DNA of 64,000 nucleotides from Desulfosporosinus sp. FKB (GTDB lineage: Bacteria > Bacillota > Desulfitobacteriia > Desulfitobacteriales > Desulfitobacteriaceae). Location of the stretch: the NCBI RefSeq assembly GCF_002196705.1, contig NZ_NADJ01000035.1, positions 62,270-126,269 of the forward strand, read 5' to 3'. Positions 52,622-60,269 of this stretch are shown one piece after another. Each line of letters begins with the position of its first letter. Position 1 is the first letter of the stretch. A model generated the notes under the pieces. That model did no database searches. It saw only the letters and a list, made by a program, of their open reading frames with translations, and had not been told where the DNA came from. The position numbers and the translations under genes are program-made.

Positions 52622-52739
52622 TTCTATTCTATCGATTTCATTCTTCAGATGGATTTATAAGTTGCGCAAATATCTTAAAATCAATAGAGTTTCAAGCGCA
52701 AAGATTTTAAACTAAAATCCATTTAGGAGGCAGGAAATA

Positions 52740-53243
52740 ATGAATACTATTGTTCCCTTTATCGTTGCCGGAGTCATAGTAATAAGGATCATTTGGTCTT
52801 TAGCAAGACGCACTCAAAAACCTATTGGGAATAACGGATTAGCAATCTTTTATCCTCTAATTCTCTACCTTGCTCTCATAATGTTTGCAGCAAGCAAACT
52901 ATTTGTCAATCGAATTGGTGTTTTGGTTTTACCCCAAGTATCACTAATTTCGGTATCTAGTACGATTATTCTCGGAGGAATATTAGCTATTCCAGTCTTA
53001 TGGACTACTGATTATGAATTCAGACAAAATCAAATCTATATTAAGAAAAACAAGTTCTTCCTGTTTGTTTTCTTGGGTGTTATCATTTTACGTCTTGCCT
53101 TAAAAAATATTTTATATAATTTGATGCCTGCCATGAGTTTATTGTTTCTAACCTTAGTATTGGCTACCGTTTATATGATGATCTGGCGAGTAGGATGTTA
53201 TGTGAAGTTTCGAAGGTTGGTAAAAAATGCAGGAATGAACTAG
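52740..53243 (+). CDS. CcdC-like/DUF1453 membrane protein
   Basis: A 167-residue integral membrane protein with about five helices. The segment FRQNQIYIKKNKFFLFVFL followed by a helix starting VIILRLALKN resembles the DUF1453 (CcdC-like) family, named after a Bacillus cytochrome c biogenesis protein of unknown biochemical role. ATG at 52740 follows GGAGGCAGG. It stands alone, downstream of the paired palindromes, and is divergent from the two-component system, which makes it a possible target of it. Confidence 0.72.
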   Translation: MNTIVPFIVAGVIVIRIIWSLARRTQKPIGNNGLAIFYPLILYLALIMFAASKLFVNRIGVLVLPQVSLISVSSTIILGGILAIPVLWTTDYEFRQNQIYIKKNKFFLFVFLGVIILRLALKNILYNLMPAMSLLFLTLVLATVYMMIWRVGCYVKFRRLVKNAGMN

Positions 53244-53255
53244 AAAATCGAAACA

Positions 53256-53425
53256 AAAAGGGACTGTGCCAAAACTTGTTTGTCCTCGCATTGCGTTCCC
53301 ACTTTTGCTTCCCTAATCACTAAAGAAAGGCGTTGTCACTCCGCTATAGTAGCGAAATGATAACGCCTTTGGCTATTTGGCCCCACTTTGGGTTTTCTGA
53401 GTTAAGTTTTTACACAGCCCCTTTT
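53256..53425. mobile_element. MITE-like element with 22-bp terminal inverted repeats
   Basis: The ends AAAAGGGACTGTGCCAAAAC and (other strand) AAAAGGGGCTGTGTAAAAAC match at 17 of 20 positions, about 170 bases apart; GGGCTGTG-type ends resemble those of IS1182-like insertion sequences. An internal inverted repeat AAAGGCGTTGTCA/TGATAACGCCTTT (53326-53338 with 53358-53370) occupies the middle. No coding frame is present. It begins 12 bases after the stop of the membrane protein gene and may act as its terminator. The 53426-53789 stretch after it shows nothing recognisable. Confidence 0.65.
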
Positions 53426-53789
53426 CTGACTTTGTACTGAATTGCTTTTTTAAGAAAAATAACTCACTTTAATTTTAGCTCCGATTACTCTAACATGGAT
53501 GAGCGATTACTGAATAAAGACTTAAAGTGCAAAGTAAATAAAATTTCAGCCTAGTTGCTACTTGACTGTAAACAGTTTGCAGAGCATGCTTTAATAAGGT
53601 AGTTCCGCATCTTAATCCTTTTTGACTCTGCCGCGCCTATTTTAGGGCCAGTAACTTCCCCCTTCTCCGACAAGAGTGAACTCATTGCATGGAGAAACGC
53701 TAAAACTCATTAATTACAAATCACTATTCAAATTCGATGATTGTTTGTAAGTTCTAAGGTACAAGGAACATAAACTTCGAACTCAAGCA

Positions 53790-53852
53790 AATAATACCTT
53801 ATATTAGAAATCATAGTTAAAAACTATTAGTCTTAAAGTATAAGGTATTATT
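53790..53852. repeat. 14-bp inverted repeat with nested hairpin before the 2-hydroxyacid dehydrogenase
   Basis: AATAATACCTTATA (53790-53803) and TATAAGGTATTATT (53839-53852) are perfect inverted arms; inside them ATAGTT-aaa-AACTAT (53813-53827) forms a second hairpin. The structure ends 20 bases before the GGAGGT ribosome binding site of the next gene. It may be a leader RNA structure, an operator, or the end of a mobile element. Confidence 0.55.
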
Positions 53853-53882
53853 CCATAAAACTTACTTAATCGGAGGTCAGAT

Positions 53883-54878
53883 ATGCCTAAATGGAATGTT
53901 TATGTTACAAACGAAATACCCCAACCGGCTCTGGACATGCTGGCGGAACATTGCGATCTTGAAGTAAATCGCGAAGGAAAACCTCTCCCCAAGTCAACAC
54001 TTTTGCAAAAAATTCAAGGACGGGATGCTGTTTTATGTTTACTGACTGATCAAATCGACGCAGAAGTGCTCAGGGCAGCAAACCAGGCTAAAATCTTCGC
54101 CAATTATGCCGTTGGTTATAACAACATCGATATTTCTGCCGCAACAGCACAGGGAATTATGATCTCCAACACTCCCGGAGTGCTGACTGATACTACAGCC
54201 GAGATGGCTTGGACGCTATTATTTTCCGTTGCTCGGAGAGTTGTCGAATCAGATAACTATACTCGAATGGGAAAATATGAAGGTTGGGGGCCGATGCTGT
54301 TTTTAGGACAAGATATCTTTAACAAAACAGTAGGCATTATAGGGCCCGGAAGAATTGGTCTATCATTTGCGAAACGAGCTAAAGCCTTTGATATGAAAGT
54401 CCTTTATACAGGGAAAAAGGCAAACCCACAGTTTGAACATGAAACCGGCGGGCAGTATGTAAGCTTGGAAAAGCTTCTCCAGGATTCAGATTATATATCC
54501 ATCCATACTCCCCTTCTTCCTGAAACATTTCATCTTATCGGTGAGAAGGAATTCAAGCAAATGAAAAAAACAGCCATCTTAATTAACACGTCTCGTGGTC
54601 CGGTGGTTGATGAATTAGCCCTCGTCAAAGCTTTAGAGACCGGGGAGATCTGGGGGGCAGGTCTCGATGTATATGAATGGGAACCAAAATTGGCGGAAGG
54701 GTTAAGCAAACTCGACAATGTTACTCTCTGCCCTCATATCGCAAGCGCTACGATTGAAACCCGCACTAAAATGGGCACCATTGCAGCAGCCAACATTATA
54801 GCAGCAATGAAAGGAGAACTGCCGCCAAATTGTCTGAACCCTGAAGTGTACAAGTCCTCTACCATGCAAAAAACTTGA
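53883..54878 (+). CDS. D-2-hydroxyacid dehydrogenase (glyoxylate/hydroxypyruvate reductase type)
   Basis: A 331-residue NAD(P)-dependent enzyme. The Rossmann loop reads VGIIGPGRIGLSFAKR, slightly unusual in having Pro for the second variable position, and the catalytic set Arg (INTSRGPVVDE), Glu (YEWEP) and His (LCPHIASAT) is intact. The N-terminal KIFANYAVGYNNID is typical of GyaR/GhrB glyoxylate and hydroxypyruvate reductases. ATG at 53883 follows GGAGGT. Monocistronic with a strong terminator. It could work with the GlcDF oxidase in glycolate-glyoxylate exchange. Confidence 0.9.
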   Translation: MPKWNVYVTNEIPQPALDMLAEHCDLEVNREGKPLPKSTLLQKIQGRDAVLCLLTDQIDAEVLRAANQAKIFANYAVGYNNIDISAATAQGIMISNTPGVLTDTTAEMAWTLLFSVARRVVESDNYTRMGKYEGWGPMLFLGQDIFNKTVGIIGPGRIGLSFAKRAKAFDMKVLYTGKKANPQFEHETGGQYVSLEKLLQDSDYISIHTPLLPETFHLIGEKEFKQMKKTAILINTSRGPVVDELALVKALETGEIWGAGLDVYEWEPKLAEGLSKLDNVTLCPHIASATIETRTKMGTIAAANIIAAMKGELPPNCLNPEVYKSSTMQKT

Positions 54879-54890
54879 GCCCAAAAACAA

Positions 54891-54949
54891 AAACTGATGC
54901 CCTGAGGAAGTGATTTTTCATTAGATCACAGTCCTCAGGGCATCAGTTT
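54891..54949 (+). terminator. Terminator of the 2-hydroxyacid dehydrogenase gene
   Basis: AAACTGATGCCCTGAGGA pairs with TCCTCAGGGCATCAGTTT, an 18-bp perfect stem, with an inner TGAT/ATCA pairing. It begins 13 bases after the stop codon and abuts mini-element G. Confidence 0.85.
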
Positions 54950-54950
54950 A

Positions 54951-55078
54951 TCCAATCATAAGACTCCCACTTCTACAAGTGGGAGTGGTTCCCATACCTT
55001 GCTCAGTGGGGCTAGAGTCCATCCTTCAGCCCGATAGCATTTGGTTATGAGCTAGGCGCTTTAGCTGAACGAGTTCAC
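54951..55078 (-). repeat. Dispersed IS200/IS605-like mini-element, copy G (internal deletion)
   Basis: In element orientation (minus strand) the left end GTGAACTCGTTCAGCTAAAG runs straight into the core CGCCTAGCTCATAACC, having lost about 50 bases between two AAAGC pieces. The core and right end (GGGAACCACTCCCACTTGTA, then GAAGTGGGAGTCTTATGATTGGA) are otherwise complete. The left end is 23 bases after the stop of the niaP-like gene. Confidence 0.82.
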
Positions 55079-55101
55079 TGGCTGCAGCTATGTCTTCGCT
55101 T

Positions 55102-56454
55102 CTATTGCTCGGAGGCCAGCTTTTCCAAAGACTGTCCTTTTGTCTCTTCGCCTAAAATAACGACATCCAAAACGACGACGATCAAGACAATGGCAAAAAG
55201 GCCAAACACTGATCCCGTTCCGAGATGAAATTTCCCGATCATATCCCCAACGACGAGTGGTGCTAAAATGCCTCCAATCCGGCCAAAGCCTGCTGCCCAG
55301 CCTGATCCGGTAGCTCTGGCATGGGTTGGATAAAGTTCGGGAGTATAAGTGTAGATAATTCCCCAAGCTCCCAGATTAAAGAAGGACATCAGCGATCCCG
55401 AAATTAAAATTGCCGCGGCAGTGACTCCTTGTCCAAAAAAGTAAGCGGTAATTGCCGTTCCCGCAACATAGAGGGCGAGAGTCGTTTTACGTCCGATTTT
55501 GTCCACAAAATAAGCTGCGCTAAAATATCCAGGAATCTGGGCAAGAGTCATAATCATTACATAGCTAAAACTCTTAGTCAGGGAAAAGCCTTTAAGGGCT
55601 AACAGAGAGGGAAGCCAAGTAAAAATCCCGTAGTAAGAAAAGACGATCCCAAACCATAAAAGCCAAAGAAAAATTGTCCGTCGTAAGAATGCCGGGGAGA
55701 ACAATTCTTTAAATTTCGCTTGATTAGACTGAGTTACTGATTCCGACAGCTGCTTTGTTTCCGTTTCAGATAAGCGCTTCTTACTTGATGAAACATTACA
55801 TTCCTCTTCAATTTTAACTACGATGGCTTCAGCTTCCTGCATTCGCCCTTTGCTTAAAAGATAGCGCGGCGACTCAGGAATTGATCGCCAGAGGAATAGG
55901 ACATATAAAGCCGGGAGAAAACCGATAAAGAAGGCGATTGGCCAGCCAAACTTTGGAATGATAAGGTAAGAAATTATGGAAGCCAACAGCCAGCCAAAGG
56001 CCCAGAAGCTTTCCAGTAAAACCAGAAATTTACCTCGATGTTTAACCGGTGAAAATTCGCTGACTAAGGTAACCGCAACGGGCAGCTGTCCGCCAAGTCC
56101 AAATCCAACAATAAACCGGAAAACCAGCAGAGACGTCAGATTCCAAGAAAGTCCACATAATCCTGTCGCTATGCTGTAAGCCACTAAGGTAAAGGCAAAG
56201 ACTTTCTTGCGCCCGATCCTGTCTGCAATAGTCCCTGAAATTACTGCTCCTAACGCCATGCCAAGGAGTCCGATACTCCCAATGTTGCCGATTTGTTCCG
56301 GACTCAAATGCCACTCTTTCATCAAAACCGGAAGAATGAAAGACACAATTCCAGTGTCCATCGAATCGAACATCCAGCCTAAACCCGCTGTAATAAGTAA
56401 AACATAATGAAATCTCGAAACCGGCAACTGCTCTAAACGTTCACTGATCTTCAT
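55102..56454 (-). CDS. niaP: MFS transporter, probable niacin transporter NiaP
   Basis: A 450-residue major facilitator protein with twelve helices. Family marks: FDSMDTGIVSFILPVLMKEW in helix 1, SGTIADRIGRKKVF between helices 2 and 3, and PESPRYLLSKGRMQEA after helix 6, the pattern of the sugar/aromatic-acid porter group that holds NiaP. Its divergent neighbour is NiaR and a NiaR-type operator overlaps its likely -35 box, which strongly supports nicotinate or nicotinamide as the substrate. Without that context it would be called an aromatic-acid symporter. Confidence 0.82.
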   Translation of the reverse strand: MKISERLEQLPVSRFHYVLLITAGLGWMFDSMDTGIVSFILPVLMKEWHLSPEQIGNIGSIGLLGMALGAVISGTIADRIGRKKVFAFTLVAYSIATGLCGLSWNLTSLLVFRFIVGFGLGGQLPVAVTLVSEFSPVKHRGKFLVLLESFWAFGWLLASIISYLIIPKFGWPIAFFIGFLPALYVLFLWRSIPESPRYLLSKGRMQEAEAIVVKIEEECNVSSSKKRLSETETKQLSESVTQSNQAKFKELFSPAFLRRTIFLWLLWFGIVFSYYGIFTWLPSLLALKGFSLTKSFSYVMIMTLAQIPGYFSAAYFVDKIGRKTTLALYVAGTAITAYFFGQGVTAAAILISGSLMSFFNLGAWGIIYTYTPELYPTHARATGSGWAAGFGRIGGILAPLVVGDMIGKFHLGTGSVFGLFAIVLIVVVLDVVILGEETKGQSLEKLASEQ

Positions 56455-56565
56455 ATTACTTCCTCTTTCTTCCTAAAACTATGGAACTTCTAATGTAGTG
56501 AATGAACCCTCCTTTAGCAAGAACTTGATTCATTGCTTACTTTGTTTTATCACAATATCTTTGCA

Positions 56566-56579
56566 GGTGTCAAGACACC
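56566..56579. promoter_or_regulatory. NiaR-type operator in the niaP-niaR divergent region
   Basis: GGTGTC-AA-GACACC has 6-bp perfect arms. On the minus strand it contains TTGACA, the -35 box of the niaP promoter (17 bases before ATAAAA), and on the plus strand it ends two bases before the niaR -35 TTGACA at 56582. One bound repressor could therefore block both promoters. Confidence 0.72.
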
Positions 56580-56581
56580 AT

Positions 56582-56610
56582 TTGACAATTTCTCAACTCC
56601 CGTATTAAAA
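56582..56610 (+). promoter_or_regulatory. Promoter of niaR
   Basis: Consensus TTGACA (56582-56587), a 17-base spacer and TTAAAA (56605-56610), about 25 bases before the niaR start and directly beside the palindromic operator. Confidence 0.6.
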
Positions 56611-56633
56611 TCAACTATAAAGTAGGTGATGGA

Positions 56634-57176
56634 ATGAGCCAAAAAGAAGGTTTATCGGGGCGAGAACGCCGGGATCACTTGTTAAAACTTTTAAAAAACA
56701 CCCATGAACCTATCAAAGCTGCCTCTTTAGCCAAACTCACAGGGGTCAGCCGCCAGGTTATTGTTCAAGATATAGCCCTTCTCCGAGCTTCAGAGGAACC
56801 GGTGATTGCTACACCACAGGGGTATATCTATTCCTCGGATCTTCGCACAAAAGGCCTGCAAAAAATTATCTATAGTCGTCATTCGCCTTTAGATACGGAG
56901 AAGGAATTGAATATCTTAGTCGACCATGGCGTTAGTGTACTCGATGTCGGAGTGGAGCATTCTGTATATGGGAATATTTTTCGTCCACTCCAATTAAAGA
57001 GCCGCCTGGACGTGAAGAAATTTATGGCCCAAATGTCAGAAAACCATGCGCACTTACTGTCGTCTTTAACCGGCGGCCTGCATCTTCATACCATTGAAGC
57101 ACCCACAGAGGAAGTTTTGCAGCAGGTTTGCGAGGTCCTGACACAAGAAGGGTTTTTGGTCGATATGAAAGATTAA
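56634..57176 (+). CDS. niaR: Niacin-responsive repressor NiaR (HTH_11 and 3H domains)
   Basis: A 180-residue regulator. The N-terminal HTH_11 domain (ERRDHLLKLLKNTHEPIKAA, LAKLTGVSRQVIVQDIALL) is followed by the 3H domain, with its histidines in IYSRHSPLDTE, VEHSVYGN and GGLHLHTIE, which bind metal and nicotinic acid in characterised relatives (YrxA/NiaR). It represses NAD synthesis or niacin uptake genes when nicotinate is high. It is divergent from the probable niaP gene and autoregulation is likely through the shared operator. Confidence 0.93.
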   Translation: MSQKEGLSGRERRDHLLKLLKNTHEPIKAASLAKLTGVSRQVIVQDIALLRASEEPVIATPQGYIYSSDLRTKGLQKIIYSRHSPLDTEKELNILVDHGVSVLDVGVEHSVYGNIFRPLQLKSRLDVKKFMAQMSENHAHLLSSLTGGLHLHTIEAPTEEVLQQVCEVLTQEGFLVDMKD

Positions 57177-57250
57177 ATCAGACTCAGCGCAGCCACCTGC
57201 CTATGACTTATGCCTGGAAAGTATGCACGAAATATACGTTGTAATTGCAC

Positions 57251-57294
57251 AAAAAGACTGTTATGGCCACCAGCTGGCTCATAACAGTCTTTTT
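57251..57294. terminator. Bidirectional terminator between niaR and hprK
   Basis: AAAAAGACTGTTATG (57251-57265) pairs with CATAACAGTCTTTTT (57280-57294), with an inner GCCA/TGGC. It serves convergent niaR and the PTS operon. Confidence 0.92.
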
Positions 57295-57377
57295 AAATTA
57301 ACCTATTTTGTTGCTGAGTACTCTCAAAATTCCTACGATATCACATCCATAAAAGCTCGAATTTAACGCGAAATTCC

Positions 57378-58244
57378 TTACATCCGTTTGCTTCGCAGGC
57401 GATTTTGCATGACAGCGACCTCAATAATGGACGCAAGCTGACGGCCGGGCCGAACCGGGATTGTCACTTTGGGGACGGGAATACCAAGTATGGTCGAAGT
57501 TTGAGGAGGATCAAGACCTAAGCGGTCATAATACTTCCCTTCTTTCCATTCTTCCAGCTCGACAAGAAGATGAATTTCTTTTTCTTCGCGGACAGCCCCT
57601 GCACCAAACAACTTTGTGACATCTAAAATTCCGAGACCTCTTACCTCAAGAAGATGCCGAATGGTTTGAGGTGCCCTGCCATGCAAATTCTCCTCATCAA
57701 CCCGCTGCACCTCAACAGCATCATCTGCCACCAATAAGTGTCCGCTGCGAATCAATTCCAAAGCAGTTTCACTTTTCCCGATCCCGCTATCCCCCGTAAT
57801 GAGTACTCCAATCCCAAAGACGTCGACCAAGACACCGTGAACCAGGGTGGATGGCGCCAACCGATTGGCAAGGAAACGAATGAGCAAATAGTAAAGCTGT
57901 GTCGTAGAGCGGTCAGATGTCAATAGGGGTATGCCCCTATCTTCAGCTAAGCGAACAAATTCTTGAGGAATCGCCAATCCCCTAGTGATGATAAGGCAGG
58001 GAACTTCCTGAACCATAACCTTCGCCAAATTCTCTTGACGCTCCTCAGGCGGAAGCTGCTCAAACAGGCCTAATTCCGTGCGCCCATAGATTTGAATTCT
58101 CTGGGGAGTCAAATAGGTCAGATAACCGACCAATTCGGCGCTGGGGCGCTTAAGACTGTAATCAGTTATTTTCTTATTCATACCCCTCTGCCCGGCTATA
58201 ACTCTGAAGCCAAATTCCTCTACTAATTGATCAACAGTTACCAG
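57378..58244 (-). CDS. hprK: HPr kinase/phosphorylase, probable non-ATG start
   Basis: About 288 residues. The bifunctional enzyme phosphorylates HPr at Ser46 and removes it again. The Walker A GDSGIGKSETALEL and the HprK signature VRGLGILDVTKLFG followed by GAG are intact. The first ATG in frame (58181) would cut off the conserved N-terminus; homology continues upstream in frame (VTVDQLVEEFGFRVIAG). There is no ATG, GTG or TTG between this and the next upstream stop, and AGGAGGAG lies nine bases before a CTG at 58244, so initiation at CTG is the best reading. Last gene of the PTS operon, directly after ptsI. Confidence 0.88.
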   Translation of the reverse strand: MVTVDQLVEEFGFRVIAGQRGMNKKITDYSLKRPSAELVGYLTYLTPQRIQIYGRTELGLFEQLPPEERQENLAKVMVQEVPCLIITRGLAIPQEFVRLAEDRGIPLLTSDRSTTQLYYLLIRFLANRLAPSTLVHGVLVDVFGIGVLITGDSGIGKSETALELIRSGHLLVADDAVEVQRVDEENLHGRAPQTIRHLLEVRGLGILDVTKLFGAGAVREEKEIHLLVELEEWKEGKYYDRLGLDPPQTSTILGIPVPKVTIPVRPGRQLASIIEVAVMQNRLRSKRM

Positions 58245-58290
58245 TCTAAGTCTCCTCCTGAGTTCAAAATAACCTTTATGCCCTCAACTA

Positions 58291-59988
58291 TCAGCTCGTC
58301 TTAGATGATTGAAGCACTTTAATTACCTCTGAGGTCCTGGCACAAGCAAGCACAGATTTAACCAATGTTTCTTGTTCTTCCAGCGACATCTCCATTTTTC
58401 CCAAAGCAGTTCGAACTTTAGCTAAAGAACCCGGTGCCATACTTAATTCTTTGATACCAACTGCTTTGAAAAAGGGAGCCAAAAGTGGATCTCCTCCGGC
58501 TTCGCCGCAAATTCCTGTCCAGATCCCCTTCTTGAGCGAAGCTTGACTGACTCGGGCGATCATCCCTAAAACCGCTGGGTGATAAGGCTGATTAAGCTCA
58601 GCCAATTCAGGATTTTCCCGGTCAGCAGCCAACATATATTGAGTTAAGTCGTTGGTACCGATTGAGAAAAAGTCAACCAGGGAAGCGAGCTTGTCTGCCA
58701 GCCAGGCTGCAGAGGGAATTTCAATCATCATCCCGACCTGAAGACCTCCAATCTCGTAACCGGCCTGCAATACTTCCTCACGAGCGGCCCAAAGGTTTTC
58801 CTTAGCCTCTTCAAGTTCCTCCGGAGTGGCAATCATGGGAAACATAACAGCCGTCGGCCCTGCAGCAGATGCCCGCCAAATAGCCCGCAGCTGCTGACGA
58901 AAAAGTTCAGGACGCCGCAGCGTGAACCTCAGGGCACGGACACCGAGAAAAGGATTTTTTTCTTGCGGAAGATTTAAGGCGGGGGCTTTTTTATCCCCCC
59001 CGATGTCTAAGGTCCTGATGACGGTCAAGTGGGGTGAACAGTCATCAATGACTTGACGATACGCTTCCAGCTGATCTTCTTCACTGGGGAGCTCTTCCCC
59101 CATAAATAAAAACTCCGTTCGATACAATCCAATCCCTTGAGCCTTAAATTTCCGGACAAGAGACAAATCACCCGGGCTGCCGATGTTCGCCGCTAAAATC
59201 ATCCCTTGAAGTAAGGAATTCTCGCCGGAAATCACCTCATCTCCCGCATCAGTATTAGCAAAGATAACTTGATTTTCCGCTGATGACTGAACCCAGCCTT
59301 CCTCACCGTCCAATTCAAGCCATTTCTGAGCCGTTAAATCTCCCCACCCATCGGTTACCCCGACGAGAGCCGGAATGCCATAGGTTCGCGCTAAAATAGC
59401 AGCATGAGAAGTTTTCCCTCCCTGGCGAACGATAAAGCCAAGAACTCTATCCTTCGGTAAGGCAATGGTTTGAGCAGGTGTCAACTCATCAGCCAGAACG
59501 ATATAATTTCCGCTTTGCGGAAAGAGATCAGAAACATCATCTTGAACATTTTGAAGGTTCTTCAGTAATTGTCCCAATACATCCTGGACATCCACAGCAC
59601 GCTCTTGAAAATAGGGATCCTCTAAACTCTGCAGCATTTGCACAGCTTCTCCTGCTACCTCCCGAAGAACCTGTTCAGCGTTTAGTTGTCCCTTTTCTAA
59701 GCGCTGATAAGCTTCTCCAATAAATGAAGGATCACTGAGTAAAAGCTTGTGGGCAACAAATATTTGAGCTACTTCCTCACCTTGTTCAGCTCTTACCTTC
59801 TCTTCCAGGCCAGTTAAATTCTGCTCAGTACGAAGGACAGCTTGTTGCAAACGTACCCTTTCCTCCTCAATAGAACTTACTTGAGAAGTTTCTCCTGCCG
59901 TCTCTGCTTGGAATCCTTTCAAGTACCAAGTTGGTCCGGCGGCATGTCCCGCCGAAACCCCAAGTCCATGCCAAATCTTGTTTTCCAT
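58291..59988 (-). CDS. ptsI: PTS Enzyme I (phosphoenolpyruvate-protein phosphotransferase)
   Basis: A 565-residue Enzyme I. It starts the phosphorelay from PEP to HPr. The active-site histidine is at about H195 in GGKTSHAAILAR; the PEP-binding C-terminal barrel has LYRTEFLFM, IRTLDIGGDK, FSIGTNDLTQYMLAADR and CGEAGGDP. Length is normal. It lies 9 bases after ptsH and is followed by hprK. Confidence 0.96.
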   Translation of the reverse strand: MENKIWHGLGVSAGHAAGPTWYLKGFQAETAGETSQVSSIEEERVRLQQAVLRTEQNLTGLEEKVRAEQGEEVAQIFVAHKLLLSDPSFIGEAYQRLEKGQLNAEQVLREVAGEAVQMLQSLEDPYFQERAVDVQDVLGQLLKNLQNVQDDVSDLFPQSGNYIVLADELTPAQTIALPKDRVLGFIVRQGGKTSHAAILARTYGIPALVGVTDGWGDLTAQKWLELDGEEGWVQSSAENQVIFANTDAGDEVISGENSLLQGMILAANIGSPGDLSLVRKFKAQGIGLYRTEFLFMGEELPSEEDQLEAYRQVIDDCSPHLTVIRTLDIGGDKKAPALNLPQEKNPFLGVRALRFTLRRPELFRQQLRAIWRASAAGPTAVMFPMIATPEELEEAKENLWAAREEVLQAGYEIGGLQVGMMIEIPSAAWLADKLASLVDFFSIGTNDLTQYMLAADRENPELAELNQPYHPAVLGMIARVSQASLKKGIWTGICGEAGGDPLLAPFFKAVGIKELSMAPGSLAKVRTALGKMEMSLEEQETLVKSVLACARTSEVIKVLQSSKTS

Positions 59989-59997
59989 AAGATTTAC

Positions 59998-60267
59998 CTA
60001 CCTATCTTGGGTTTCAAGATCAATCATTAATTTTTCCAAAGCAACAATAGCTTCTGTTTCATCCTCGCCCTCGACTAAGAGTTCAAAAACGCTCCCTGTT
60101 GACAGGCCTAAAGAAAGGATGCCTAAAATGCTCTTGCCATCGACAACTGAATTGCCGTGTTTAATTTTAACGTTACTACGAAATCGGCTGGCTGTTTGCA
60201 CCCACAGGGATGCCGGACGCGCATGCAGACCAGATTTGTTGTTGATCGTTAATTCACGAGTTAGCAT
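59998..60267 (-). CDS. ptsH: PTS phosphocarrier protein HPr
   Basis: About 89 residues. With the ATG at 60267 as residue 1, the phospho-acceptor is H15 (SGLHARPAS) and the regulatory serine is S46 (GKSILGIL), the exact positions in Bacillus HPr. S46 fits the presence of HPr kinase. GGAGGG seven bases upstream supports this ATG; another ATG directly before it (60270) overlaps the TAA of the dehydrogenase gene. It is both the sugar-transport phosphocarrier and the signal for catabolite control in relatives. Confidence 0.95.
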   Translation of the reverse strand: MLTRELTINNKSGLHARPASLWVQTASRFRSNVKIKHGNSVVDGKSILGILSLGLSTGSVFELLVEGEDETEAIVALEKLMIDLETQDR

Positions 60268-60269
60268 CA

